This document shows, piece by piece, positions 15,301-26,200 of a stretch of DNA of 64,000 nucleotides. The stretch is from positions 2,710,084 to 2,774,083 of the forward strand of contig OX419341.1 in the NCBI GenBank assembly GCA_948470475.1, given 5' to 3'. Position 1 is the stretch's first letter, and each line of letters opens with the position of its first letter. The notes beneath the pieces were generated by a model. The model was given only the letters and a program-made list of their open reading frames with translations. It had not been told where the DNA came from and ran no database searches. Position numbers and translations under genes: made by a program. Origin of the DNA: Galaxea fascicularis. Taxonomy: Eukaryota; Cnidaria; Anthozoa; Scleractinia; Euphylliidae.

Positions 15301-18300
15301 ACATTCGTCATCGTTCACATTCAACGTCATCAAGTGGAAGTAGCAGTGATGACAGTGATTCGGATAGCAGTGATAGTGATAGTGACTCAAGTGCTTCAGA
15401 TTCAAACAACAACACTAAAGAAAAATCAAGCAAATCCCCCATCAAAAGTCCCTCTTCATCCCTGAAGGTAACCTATAAATATATCATATTGAATAGTGAT
15501 TTGGAAGGATCAGCCATGTAATAAATTAAATGTCCCTGACAGTAGATGATGAACACCTTTTAATAGAGGTGACCCTTTTGGGAGGCAAAATAATGTAAAT
15601 AAAGGGAATAGACTAAAACAAGAAGCACAATACCAGTGAGCTAATTTAGAGATCGTTTACAACAAGAATTGAGTTTTCATTTCAGAACTATCTTAAGCAA
15701 GTCTCGAATGGGTTAGCAACACAAAGAGGATTTTGTATTGTGATGGTGATGGATAAGTTGCATAATTTGTTTCAGCCTCCAAGTGAGAGGAACTGGGGTC
15801 TAACTTACTTTGTGAATGCACTAAATCAGTCATCGACTCCACCAACTACGAAAACAAAACCAAGCCCATCAGCAGCAAACACTGTGGGAGAAGATGGCAT
15901 TCGTGGCAACCAAATTGCTCCTGCTGCAAATGCAAATAAGAGCTCCCTTAATTCCCATGTCAGTGATCAAAATGGTGCTGTTAAGGAAATCAAAAGCCCA
16001 GTGCCTGCAGTCCTTGAAGAGAGCCTTGCGCCTTTTGCGGCTGATCTTCTTAGTGGTAGCCCGGTAATGGATCAAGGGCTTGATATCGAGTCACTGACAG
16101 CAAAGCTGGATCTTCCACTGGAAGCTAAGACGAACACTTCTAAAACTGGGACTAGTAGTCAGACTAACAAGAATGGATTGGCTGTAAAAATTCATCTTCC
16201 AAAAGGGAATAAAAAGGAGACTGCAAAAGCATCCACTTTGGAATCCAAAGGAAAGCCTAGCCGTGAGAAAAACCTGAGCGAAAAGTCACCTTCGCCAAAG
16301 AAACCAGCTAAAATTAGTAAGAAGGACCCTAAAACTCCAAAAGCCTCTGTGAGTGCAAAAGGTAGTGATGTTATGGCTGATGCAACTGTTAATAAGACCA
16401 GTAAAGTGTCAAAGATGAGTAATGGGCTTCCTAAGGTGAAACCCAAAAAGAAGTTAGACTTGAAAGGTTCAAGTGTTGTAATAGAAAAGGAGCAAGTAAA
16501 ACCAGTTGGTGAAGGGGATGATGAAGATGTTATTGTTGACATTGTTGGTGAGAATAGTCCAGCCAAGTTGGAAAGCAAACCATTGCCCATATCAAAGGTT
16601 AAGGAAACTGAAAAAGAGAAACCTAAGGTTACAAAGGGCAAACCTTTGCTTAACAATGGCCTGAGTAAACCTGTAAATGGCTTGTTATCACCCAGCAGGG
16701 CTAAGGACGTAATTGGAAAAAATGTTGAAATAACCTATGATGAGGGAAACAAACCAGAGACTCTCATTGTTAAAATTGACTTGTCACTTCTGAAAAGGAT
16801 ACCAAGACTTCCTGGTAATGATTTGGTGAAGCAAGAACATACTACCTTGACGCCAGTCAGTGAAACAAATGGACTCAGGGAGACTATCTGCTCACCAGAA
16901 GTTAAGACTCCCAAGCGAAAATTAGCTGATGTTAAATCAGTGGAGCTTGAGGTGCCCAAGAAAGTGAAGAGTGAAAGTGATCTTGATTCGTATCTGTGAG
17001 TATCTGTCATTTCAAGGCTGAAATCTTTTGCTTAGTGTTGGGTAGTATTCAAGGAGAGAAACAAAAATAACAGAAAATTTATTAATCAACAACAGACAAA
17101 AAAATGATGTTTTTCGTCCTTTCACATAATTTTTCACTATGTTCGACTATATTGTACCTGAGGACTTCATTGACCTCCTTATGTCTCTTATTCCCAAGAT
17201 CTGATGTACAATTCTCCCTTCCTTGTAAATTACTTAAGGAGGCTCAGCTGAGCATGTGTGTGTGTAAACAACACATGCCATATCTATAAAAAAGTAAGAG
17301 CGTGTGTTGGGCATGCTCAGATGCTAATCTTGGAACTTTAGTTGCTTATATTTCCACCTTCGCTCAGTAGATTTTTTCATTTTTTTGGTAACTACTAAGA
17401 TCAATTGGCTGTGTATATTGACCAACTTTTAAAAATTCTGTAGGTGGGAAAAAAATCGTGAAAGCAAAAATCAAAAAGTAGTTTTATTCTTAATCTGCAC
17501 TACAGAATTTTTTTAAACTGAAATATTTTGAAGGTCATTCCTGGTAACATACGATAAAGAAAGTTTGAGAAATTTCACCGACCTGTTTTTCAATGGAGTA
17601 AAGAGATTTAAGGAAGGTTTAAAGAAGGTTTCAAAATTAGCAGTAATGGATTTTTAAGAAAAATGAATACTTTATGTAATGAGTGATGTTTAAACTTTAG
17701 ACCAAAACCTCGTGAGAGGACCTCTAGTAACAGCAGTATGAACAGTCGACACAGTAAAGGAAGTCATCGAAAACGCAGCCCAAGTCTGGAGAAAGATTCA
17801 AATCACTCGAAGCGCAAGAGACATGACAGTGAGAACAACAAAGCAGAGGACGATTCTGTTGATGGTTGTTCAAATGTTAGACTGGTTGAAAATGGTGTAC
17901 AGGTAGATGGCCTTGTTAATGGCGTGAACCCCTGTCAGTGCTTGTGCAGTGGACAGAGTGATCAGGACAAAAGGGAAGGGGGAAAGAGAGAAGCTGACAT
18001 TGCAAGATTCTACAACTCAGAACCCAAAGTGTAAGCAAGGAGCTATTCAGAATTATTGAAAATAATTATACATGAGTCAAGGCTGTGCTCTGAGAAAAGT
18101 AGTTGGGTACCCAGAATCTCTAACCCCTTGAAATCCAAGATGCCCAGCATTTATGTTTTTTACAAAAGCTAATATTTCAAGGTCGCCCAAAGGCAAAAGT
18201 ATTTCACCAGGGGCGACCGGGTGCCACTAGAGCACAGCCCTGTAAGTAGCATTCTAGTTGCAGGATAAACTAGGTCATTACAATTCTATGTAGCAAACTT

Positions 18301-21300
18301 CTGAAGTTATCAGGCTTTTCCACAGTTTTGTCAGTCTCTGATTTAAACTCCTTCCTGTTCTGAGCTTGTTGCTTAAATTAAACTTGCCTAAATATGTTCA
18401 AGATAATCAAGGTATTTGCTTTGACACACAGCCCTTATGGACCAGACCATTACCTGGCAGAAGCCAAGAAACTAAAGCACAAAGCAGATTCTTCGGTAAG
18501 TGTTTGGGCTGTCAGTAAATTGTCCTGGAATGTAGACCTAGGTAACTCTACAGTGCTTTTTTGCCTGTTTCTTTATTCAAGTGTTTGTATGTTTGCCTTT
18601 TTTTCAGTCTGATAAGGAGGAGAAAGCATTCTTTTACATTGAAGCTGTGTTACACTTTGCTCGGTGTGGAAAAGCCATTGAGGTAAATACCACCACTTAT
18701 TGATCTTTATGCTTCTTTTTATTTAGGTATTGTGATTCAAATCTTCAAGAAATCTAAGCCTAACAATTTTCATCTGTACCTTTTTTAAAAGCAGCAAAAC
18801 GATGAAGAAAGTCGATCTGCTTTTCAGATGTATTCCGAGACACTGGACCTTCTCAGGTGAGTGGCATTCAAGAATTTTTCTTTCATCAAGTTAAACCTGG
18901 TTCACACTTGCGACATAATGACATAACGGGAAGGTCATGCAAACAAAAAAAGTACCTTGTGTTGTTGTTTTTTGTCTCCAGTGTGAACAACACATCATAA
19001 CGACATACTAGGAACATAATAACATGAACACATCGAAATAAGGATAAACCTGATCTTTTCTTTGTCATTATGACTACATGTATGTTATGTCAGGCCCTGG
19101 CAAACTGTTTTACTATTTAATTGACTTACTGGTATCAACTTTTTAACCCCTGAGAGTGACCGCTGTTTAAATTTCCCTTAATGTAATACTGATAGATAGA
19201 TAGGGCAAAATCACTGAATGCTACTTGGCTGAGACAGAGGGCATTTTTAGTAATCAAGAGGGCTGATTACTATGTTTTTTGTAAATCACTTCAAACAAAC
19301 TTTACAATGGCCAACATGATTCATTTGAAATGGATTTTTTTTTTGGTCAGGACTAGGGTTAATTCTCATTGAATTGATTGGTTGGTTAGATTTGATTGAA
19401 ATTTTTACTTGCATTAAGCAGGCTTCCAATGGGAAGTGAGTAAACTACATTCACAATTCCCTAATTAACTTTGCCCTTTTAGTGATAAAGAAGTAATTGC
19501 ATGTTTCCTCCTAAAATTAAGGATTAATTAACCCTTGTGTTTTCAGAAGTTGCTGCATGACTAGGGCAGTTTCGGCAACTTCTGAAAACACGCGTGATGA
19601 TTAATCCTTAATTTTACTCGGCCCCATGCAATTACCTATACAAATTCATGACATAAGAGAAAGCAAATTTCCTGGATTTTCAGTCCTGCAACTGTATTTT
19701 GTGTGTTAGGTACACAATGCGGAACTTCGTCAACAGATACACCAATAGATCTCATAATGTCCCTGATAAGAGGCTCTCTGCATTATGGTAAGTTTTTTTT
19801 TTGTTTCTCTTTGTGTAACTGAAGTGTGTTTATAGCTTGATTGTTGAGTAAGGGATGCTTGTTGGTCTGAAATGTCAGCTGTCTCTTCCCCCAAACCCAC
19901 AGAGGGCATGGGTGAGTCTTTCTTGCCCGCACCCCCTGTGGGTTAGGGGGAGGACACAACTAACATTTCAGACTAGGATGCTTCTATTTGTGTTAATTTT
20001 CTGTACAGTGGGAAGAATTGTATGCCAAAGTGTTTGAGAATGACTCACTTTTTGTAGCATTTGCATGACATTCTTTTCTCTGTTGATTCAGAGGTTCAAA
20101 GCTCACATTTGCCTATCCACAATTCCATTTTGAACTACAATCCATCTCCTTGAAAATGAACCAAACTTATCACTGAACATTCATACATCTTTATAGCAGT
20201 AATTAGTACATGTATATAATAAAACAGTGGATAGCATTTGTACAATATCCACCATTAGCTACTTTCACTTCGGGGAAAAAATTATTGTCAGCTATACTGT
20301 GGTCAGGTCAGCATTAATTTGTTGCAATCTTTTCACGGTTTTAGCATGAGAATTCAGTCTATACTATATATGAGGCTTTACAAACTGAAGAAAGATAATT
20401 TGATGCGCAATGTAAAGGTAAGAAATTACATGTATGTCATTTTATTTTCCTTCAGCAGTATGTGTTGGGTAGAAACTAACCCCAGTTCAGGGGTTTCAAG
20501 CCGTCTGAGCTAACCAAAGTAGTTGGTGACCTGATGGAGTTATCAGTTTTCAATCATTTGGGTGAAAATCTAAACAAAGTAGGTGGCGGTAAGAGGTAAA
20601 TTCTGACAATGTAAGTGGTGGTTTTCACTGGTTTCCAGCATCTAATGAAACCTTTGCCAGTTTGGTTTCAAATTAAGCTAAAAACAATTTTGGCCAATTT
20701 ATAGTCTTTTTAGCTTGAATCCTTTGAGGTGCTATGAACTAATCATGTGAATCCTTTGAGGTACGATCTCCCCAAGTGATTATGTTTAGAGTGAGAGCTG
20801 TTTTGTTCTCCATGGGGGTGTTAGATTAACTAATCTAATGGCTGTTTTTTGAACCAACAGATGGTTACGGAGCATTTCAGAGTAAGTTTTAAGGATTTTC
20901 TTTGTACGTTGTTCAAGATAATAGGCCATTTCCGAATTTTCTCAGGCCTCTTTTTCAAAGCGAGTCTCAAATGCTCATCCTTTCATATGTAAATCAATTT
21001 TCATTCACACGCAAATGAACTCATTTTCATGTGAATGAAAATTGATTTGCATTTGGAAGGATGAGCACTAATACTTGTTTTGAAAAAGAGGCCTGAGGTA
21101 ATTCGGAAATTGCCTTTAACATTAGTATCTTAGCAAACACTGGAAAGTCGCACCTTGTAGCACTTCTTTCAGAGCACCTGTGATTACAGACAAATTGTAA
21201 AGAGTTGAGGTCGCAGCAAAAAACATCATCTTGGATTAGCTTTATACAAAACAGACATTGACAGTGGTGGAACATTGAATTGTAGTGGCTGACATGCCAG

Positions 21301-23520
21301 AAGTTTGAAGAAGCTTTAATATGATTAAGATTAAGTTTCTAGAGTACAAATCTCTCATGCCAAATCAGACAAGGTGTAGTGGAAAATTAGGCGCAATTTT
21401 GCTAACCAGAGTGTTTTGTTATGTAGGGACCCCCAAAAAGCACTCAAGCTCCATCACCGTACACTTCAAATGCAAAGTAAGTTGTACATTGCATGACAGT
21501 ACAAGTAAAATTTATTGAAAATCAGATAATTGCATCAGCCAACTGTTCAAAGCAAGTATGCGTAGTTTTCTGAGGTTTGGGAAACTCCTCGGGGTGAACT
21601 TTAGTTGTTCAAGTTATACGTACATTTAGAATTGACGTGGATGTCCCAGACTTGTTACTGGGATTCAGTTTATAGTAGTCACCAAATTAATTGTTCTGTT
21701 GTAGCAAATTGCCACAGCAACGTTATTTAGAGCATACTGATTCCTCTTTTAAAGAATGACGACTTTCCCTTGTTTATGAAAAAAAGGCGTTTCTAATGTA
21801 ATGACCACAACTTGATGCTTTCCCCCCCAGGATTACTGGCACTCCATCTCCTCTCTCTCCCACACCATCCCCCTCAGGAAGTGTTGGCAGTGTGGGTAGC
21901 AATGGCAGCAATGAAACCACGCCTTCAAGGAATGGCAAACCTTCGTCTGCTACTAGCGCCATGACATCACCTGTCAACGTGTGTATTCCACAGAAGATTC
22001 ATGCTATGACACAGCAACATGTTCTGCAAACCAACAATTTGCTGTACAGCCAGGACACCTGGGAGCAGGCGCAGCCGGTTGTACTTGAATTCCGAGGTAC
22101 AGACAGATATTGTTTTAATTAAGTGAAGTACGATCGTCCGGGTGAGTGTAGTCCTGAGAAGGACTGTTTGTGATGACATTGACTGACGTTTCGACAACCT
22201 GAGCGGAAGTCATCATCAGAGTCAAGTGATTTGTGTAACGTCAGTAGATGGTATAAGTACTCTGGTCGTTGATGTGATTGGTCAACGAAGACGTGATGTT
22301 ATTGGTCGACTGTCAGTTGAGCCTAGTTGTCATTGGCTGTGAAGACTGTACACAGTGATTGGTGCGTTTCGATCCGTCTTTTGTTAGTCTAATGTGTGTA
22401 CGTGTATTGTTAGTAAAATTAGTCGGTCTGTTGTTTGTCTGTTGTAAACAGTGATTGGTGCGTTTCGATCCGTCTTTTGTTAGACTAATGTCTGTACGCG
22501 TGTCGTTGTCGGTCAGTCTGTTTGTCCGTTGTTTATGTCGTCGACAAGTCGTTTGTAAGGTGCGGGAAGTTGTAAGCAACGGTTTAGTGGTGTCTGTTCT
22601 AAGTTAGTAAACCAGCTTTCCAGTACGATCCGTTGGTAGTAATTAGTACTGTATGTAACGCATTCGGCAGAGTCCCAGTCGATTCTGTGGTTTGTCTGTA
22701 AATGGTGTTCAGCAATTTTATTGTTGAGGTCACCATTTCTCGTCGCTCGTTTGTGTTCAGTCAGTCTTACGTTCAAGTTTCTGCCGGTCTCACCGATATA
22801 GGTGGCCTGGCAGTCGCAGCATTTGATCAACTGACAGTCGACCAATAACATCACGTCTTCGTTGACCAATCACATCAACGACCAGAGTACTTATACCATC
22901 TACTGACGTTACACAAATCACTTGACTCTGATGATGACTTCCGCTCAGGTTGTCGAAACGTCAGTCAATGTCATCACAAACAGTCCTTCTCAGGACTACA
23001 CTCACCCGGACGATCGTACTTCACTTAATTATGACATGACTCCTGGGTTCAAACCATTTACCAGATATTGTTTTATTGGTGGAGTAGGGGCTGAGATGGT
23101 TGGTCGTGTGCCCAGTATCCACATGTAGTTGAGGTCAATCGATCAATCAAACTTGTAATCAATCATACTTAAACAGTTTAGATGTCAGTAAAAACCAGAT
23201 ATTGCTGAAGCTTCAGTTAGTGGTTTACATATTTGCCGCGTCAAAGTCCGATGGATACTGTACCTCTGTCAAACGAGGCCAAGTGAATTAATTATTAGTT
23301 CTGAGTTGCTTTGGGAGACTTTTCCAGAGAATAGCTTCACAGTAGGATTTAAGAACGTTTTAGGAGGTCCGTTGACAGAAATTTTGACTGTAGTTGAGTA
23401 GAAATTTTAACCCTTGGCAGGTTTTGAATATGTATATTTTTTTGTCTTTCTACAGATTTCTTCGTGGATTTGGATCGGACATGTGGCCCACTTACACTTC
23501 ATAGGTATTTCAGATATTAA
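398..23520 (+). CDS. AFF: AF4/FMR2 (AFF) family protein, super elongation complex scaffold
   Basis: Spliced gene, 22 exons, about 1211 aa. Exons: 398-465, 7029-7098, 7883-7921, 8500-8541, 8808-9424, 10289-10313, 12666-12716, 13666-13795, 14324-14409, 15037-15071, 15299-15467, 15776-16995, 17701-18030, 18432-18495, 18608-18682, 18795-18856, 19710-19787, 20345-20417, 20861-20881, 21427-21476, 21831-22096, 23456-23520. All junctions are GT-AG and frame-consistent. Seen: an N-terminal ERE/R-rich stretch, PLFDEP and LGKYESI (P-TEFb-binding region of the family, residues about 50-85), PPLTGIHTP near residue 315, a Ser/Asp-rich transactivation-like run (about 390-425), VKIDLSLLKRIP (about 775), and the C-terminal homology domain from PDHYLAEAKKLKHKAD (about 962) to the end, including IPQKIH. 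Known for the family: nuclear scaffolds that recruit P-TEFb and ELL proteins to RNA polymerase II. It resembles vertebrate AFF1-4 and fly lilliputian about equally, so no paralogue number is assigned. The extreme C-terminus looks short. Start ATG chosen because its phase joins exon 2 correctly. Confidence 0.9.
466..7028 (+). other. AFF intron 1, 6.5 kb
   Basis: Intron between the initiator exon and exon 2. It is AT-rich with no supportable coding exon. The one structured element I resolve is the foldback repeat at 4839-4982. First introns of this size often hold enhancers, but no specific site is claimed. Confidence 0.7.
4839..4982. repeat. Foldback MITE-like repeat, copy 1
   Basis: Arms begin AATTAAATTCAGGTAAAAA and end TTTTTACCGGAATTTAATT. 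The whole 144 bp is closely similar to the reverse complement of 50411-50553. Two copies in one window show a dispersed non-coding element. Confidence 0.75.
8500..8541 (+). CDS. AFF: 42-nt AFF exon 4 (P-TEFb-binding region)
   Basis: This exon is too short to appear as an open reading frame of its own. It has an acceptor ending TTTGGTAG, 14 codons in phase 0 at both ends and a donor GTAAGA. The peptide VPPSAGDVLQQKIQ fits between EPRR (exon 3) and ATLGKY (exon 5). This restores the family spacing between the PLFxEP and LGxY motifs of the cyclin T1-contacting segment. Without it that segment would be too short. Confidence 0.8.
10811..10876. repeat. Small inverted repeat in AFF intron
   Basis: TGTGTGGGTGGC is followed about 40 bp later by GCCACCCACACA, giving a short hairpin with an A-rich loop. 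No target duplication was recognised. Confidence 0.55.
13831..14192. repeat. MITE-like element with terminal inverted repeats in AFF intron 8
   Basis: The left end (AACCACTGATCTGTGGAAT, continuing through ACGCGTCACTGCCCTG) is mirrored with few mismatches at the right end (CAGGGCAGTGACGCGT to CACAGATCGGTGGTT). The arms are about 55 bp. The inside holds a short (AGCTC)n run near 14067-14093. No coding capacity was seen. Confidence 0.75.
14690..14860 (-). repeat. tRNA-derived SINE-like fragment
   Basis: Read on the minus strand it starts GGATGGCAGAGTGATCTAGG, which resembles a tRNA 5' end and A box. A B-box-like GGTTTAATTCC follows at tRNA spacing, and another GGTTCAACTCC lies further on. This is the head of a tRNA-derived SINE rather than a functional tRNA, because no clean acceptor stem closes it. 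Confidence 0.5.
18078..18242. repeat. Foldback MITE, hAT-like ends
   Basis: Terminal inverted repeats CAAGGCTGTGCTCT and AGAGCACAGCCCTG. The right end, reversed, begins CAGGG, as in many hAT-derived MITEs. The 8 bp flanks do not match clearly, so the superfamily is tentative. Confidence 0.55.
19512..19615. repeat. Foldback repeat in AFF intron
   Basis: TAAAATTAAGGATTAAT and TGTTTTCAGAAGTTGC are both mirrored (GCAACTTCTGAAAACA and ATTAATCCTTAATTTTA). The arms are about 42 bp around a short centre. Non-coding. Confidence 0.7.
19863..19977. repeat. Foldback repeat in AFF intron
   Basis: GGTCTGAAATGTCAGCTGT is mirrored by ACAACTAACATTTCAGAC. The C/G-rich centres (CCCCCAAACCCACAG and CTGTGGGTTAGGGGG) also pair. 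This is a diverged palindromic MITE. Confidence 0.6.
20923..21116. repeat. Foldback MITE in AFF intron
   Basis: The left arm (AGGCCATTTCCGAATT, then CTCAGGCCTCTTTTTCAAA) is mirrored on the right (TTTGAAAAAGAGGCCTGAGG, then AATTCGGAAATTGCCT). The inner parts CATATGTAAATCAATTTTCA also pair. It covers about 190 bp of near-palindrome directly after exon 19. Confidence 0.75.
22179..22225 (-). ncRNA. Hammerhead ribozyme motif, sense to the retroelement
   Basis: Exact reverse complement of the 22922-22968 motif, in the other pLTR arm and on the coding strand of the retroelement. All core bases (CUGAUGA, GAAA, GUC) are intact. Confidence 0.75.
22352..22545. repeat. Tandem duplication inside the retroelement
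   Basis: A unit of about 97 bp starting CAGTGATTGGTGCGTTTCGA occurs at 22352 and again at 22449, with a few differences. It lies downstream of the nuclease frame on the element's coding strand, probably as an untranslated-region duplication. Confidence 0.7.
22513..22869 (-). pseudogene. GIY-YIG endonuclease fragment of the Penelope-like element
   Basis: 118-codon open frame on the minus strand. The core CDCQATYIGETGRNLNVRL is the first GIY-YIG motif in its Penelope form (YIGETGR). An EHK segment and an H...TNH region follow, and a later ESWF contains the glutamate expected of the nuclease domain. The start falls inside the inverted pLTR, so the frame is the 3' remnant of a longer RT-EN protein. 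It is unlikely to be independently functional. It ends in a basic tail (LVDDINNGQTD) before the stop. Confidence 0.8.
22922..22968 (+). ncRNA. Hammerhead ribozyme motif, sense to AFF
   Basis: Stem I TTGACT/AGTCAA; core CTGATGA at 22928-22934; stem II GAC..CC/GG..GTC with loop GCTCA; then GAAACGTC with predicted cleavage after C22962. Stem III is the minimal self-complementary ACGT, as in the dimeric hammerheads described for Penelope-like elements. One extra U sits between the core and stem II. It would be transcribed inside the last AFF intron. Confidence 0.75.
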
Positions 23521-23999
23521 GTCGACAAATACTCCCTGTTTACATTACAAAAGACTATTGAAAATCTGGGAAGGTTACAAATTGAAAGTTTTGGCCTTCA
23601 ATTGTGCTTTTGTGTCACAGAAACAACATACAAAATTGTCAGTTGTATTGCAAAAAGGTACGACGAACAGTCAAACGAAAACCTTGTTACGACTGTGATT
23701 AAAAAGAATGTATAAGAAATGCCGCAGCTTGTCCCGTGACTGTTCATAAACAGAGAGGGATTTGAATGGCTACTGTTGAAAGATTTTCAGAATTTGAACT
23801 AAGTAGTTCCTTTACACACGTGTATTACAATCGTTGTTGTCAATGTCGTGCTCAAAAGAGTTGAGATAGTTTGCTTGACTGTGCCATCTCGTTGGGTTGG
23901 CTTGAGTTTGGTCCTTGGAAGGAATACTTGTACTCTGTTCTAGGAGCTTGAGTGTCGCACTGAACCAAAATTAATGCATTTTCTCTGACCAATCACAAG

Positions 24000-24205
24000 A
24001 GACGTAAGCAGCGCAATGAGCCAATCAAAATTTGAAGTTGTTACATGCCACCGGCGCCAAGCGCGGGAAAATGCGCGCGTGCCACACGCGATTGCTTTTG
24101 GTTTTGCTTCTTATTGGTTTAAAAAGTGTCGTGTGGTTTTGTCAACCAATCAGAGTGAAGTAAAAGAAAACCAAAGCAAACGAATTACTTTTTGCACTAC
24201 ACTGA
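24000..24205 (+). repeat. CCAAT-rich dispersed repeat, copy 1
   Basis: Shares CCGGCGCC-A-GCGCGGGAAAATGCGCG and flanking CCAATCA boxes with the reverse complement of 39127-39315, over about 190 bp. The common stretch ends AAAACCAAAGCAAACG. It contains several ATTGG/CCAAT motifs and no lasting coding frame. Confidence 0.7.
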
Positions 24206-24514
24206 AAACCTCTCTTTGTTTACCAGTTTGTTGTTATTGGTTTTCAGTTCAGTCGTTCATATGATCGAGTACATTGAAGAAGGAGTGAAACGCATTCGAG
24301 ATGCATTGAGAGCCAGGAGCTCGTGATGATACGTGGAACCGCAATCAACGAGAAAATCGATCCACTGTAAATTATCCTTCAACCCCAGACCGGATCGGAA
24401 TTACGGACATACATTCATTCAAATAGCAGAGGTGTAGCTGGATCTCTATAAACATTGGGTAATGTGATTGAACTAATAGTTACTATTTCACCACATTTAG
24501 AAGAACAATTTAGA

Positions 24515-24520
24515 AATAAA
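24515..24520 (+). terminator. Candidate AFF polyadenylation signal
   Basis: AATAAA about 1 kb after the AFF stop codon. A further AATAAA lies near 24750. The position is plausible for the AFF 3' UTR but unproven. Confidence 0.3.
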
Positions 24521-25984
24521 AGCTAGGGCAAGGGGAATCCACAGACTTGGAATATTTCATAATGACACTTGAAGTGGGTATTATAATTATTATTGTTGCA
24601 CTTAAGAAAGAAATAATGATATTATTTGGCGCAAGTCATTTCTCCGAAATCAGTGATAAAGTACAAATGTATTAATATCTTATTCCATGTAAGTTGGTAT
24701 ATTTTGTAGAATACAAGCAATATTTTTTCATACGGAAGAAATAAACAAAGTAACTATGAAAGGATAATATGTTTATCTCAGCGATCTAGCCAGCTTAGAG
24801 GCTAATCATCTTACCTGCACTAGAATTTGTGTGTTGGCACGGTTTCTCCTTAGACAGTTCATATGCAGGCGTATTTATGCAGGAGTTGTTGAAGCTATTT
24901 GTCAGACGTTATTCAGCTAGTATCAGTTTTAACTTGTGTAAGCTAAGTGGCATCTTAAATTTCCCCTTTTAGCATGTCTTTGTAGAGCTTCTGTGACAAT
25001 TAAATTGTGACATATGTCGTGAGTTCTTTAGGAAACTGTTCACTGTTAAGTATCTTAGTGATTTTTTTTTAGTTAAGCAAATCGAGCGAAATCGTGGCGG
25101 ATCTTTTTAGCAATGTTATGGAAGGGAAAAAAACGGGGGTAAAGTTTGGATGCTAAGTGAACTCAAAGAATGTTTTTCTTAAGTGATGTTTAGTTAGGAT
25201 TGCAAAGCTAAGTCCTTTCTCTAAGCAATATGCAGTTAGTCACTCCGAATTAGGCTAAGCTTTCCGAAAAAGATCGGCGATCTTTTCTAATATTTTCACG
25301 TAAAACGATCGATGAGCTATTGAGTAATCGTACAAACTGAGACATAACTATGGATTACACGTCGTGCTTAGTTAGATACGTGTGTGAAGGGGAGACATTA
25401 AGGTGCCACGGGCTCGATTCTTGTCACAACGTAGATCACTTTTATCCTTCTTATCGGCTCTATTTGCACGCCATCAGTATTTGGAAACGCAATTGCAGTG
25501 TATCATGGGATAGTGTTGACGCTTTTGTGGAAAGGCGATTCAGCCACTACTTGAAAACAAGTTCATAAAATTAAACTATTTTGGAGCTCAAAGCATTTAA
25601 TAATAAATAGCAACATAGAATTTATCATTGTAGAATGAGAGTTAATGTGTCACATGTAGGGTCATTTTATTTTCCTGAAAAACTGAGTGAAAAAAAAAGT
25701 ATCACTAAAAATTTGGGTGGAAATTTATTAAATAGGTCTTCAATTTGAAATTTATGTTTTGTTTAGGCACGTTGCCTTTTATTTTTTGGGAAAATTTTTG
25801 TTTACATGGTTATATGGTGTGTGTTGCAAGCTCGCGTTTTGGGGATATATTCAACGGGTCAGTATTTCAGGATCGGAAAGTTTTATACGTGTGTGTTTGC
25901 TTTAGGTGGTAAGGCAGTATTTTTATGGTTATAGGATGTACAAGGTAAAATTGAAATGGTTTTCTCACTTCTCCGCTGTCTGTA

Positions 25985-26200
25985 TTGAAAGTGAAATCAA
26001 GTGACATATTTGACCGATCACAAAAGACGAAAAGCGCAAGGAACGTATAAGCCAATCAGAATTCGAAAACGCGCGGTTGGTTCCAAGCGCGTGTAACACA
26101 CCTTGGTCATGCAACCGGTGATAAGCGCGGGAAAACGAAGTCATGCGCCCCAATTAAGATTGGTTTTTGGTTTTAACGCGGCGTTTTTCCAGTCTGGCGC
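25985..26200 (+). repeat. CCAAT-rich dispersed repeat, diverged relative
   Basis: Shares CCAATCAGAATTCGAA, CATGCAACCGG and AAGCGCGGGAAAA with the copies at 24000-24205 and 39127-39315, but has an extra segment between them. It is probably a diverged or rearranged member. Confidence 0.5.

Larger units (their letters stand above)
22118..23061 (-). mobile_element. 5'-truncated Penelope-like retroelement with inverted pLTRs
   Basis: Bounded by the 14 bp direct repeat CAGATATTGTTTTA (22104-22117 and 23062-23075). The arms 22118-22320 and 22827-23029 are identical reverse complements over 203 bp. The right end carries a 32 nt tail (23030-23061). Between the arms the minus strand encodes a GIY-YIG nuclease fragment, and no reverse transcriptase remains. 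Inverted pLTRs, 5' truncation, a tail and a GIY-YIG domain are hallmarks of Penelope-like elements. Identical arms suggest recent insertion. It lies in the last AFF intron, 7 bp after the donor. Confidence 0.9.

Noticed and set aside
15740..15775. ATG at 15740 as start of a separate 419-aa gene
   Set aside because: It lies just before a good acceptor (TTTGTTTCAG at 15775). The exon continues the AFF reading frame from 15467, so this is an internal exon.
16192..17010. Minus-strand frames opposite AFF exon 12
   Set aside because: Shadows of the long, Ser/Lys-rich sense exon, with no splice or homology support.
22352..22545. CRISPR-like direct repeats
   Set aside because: Only two 97 bp tandem units inside a eukaryotic retroelement, without spacers.
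25350..25568. Frame with CLVRYVCEG as a possible AFF last exon
   Set aside because: It resembles the family's final VRYxxxG motif, but no acceptor gives the phase needed from the possible donor near 23505. Treated as chance.
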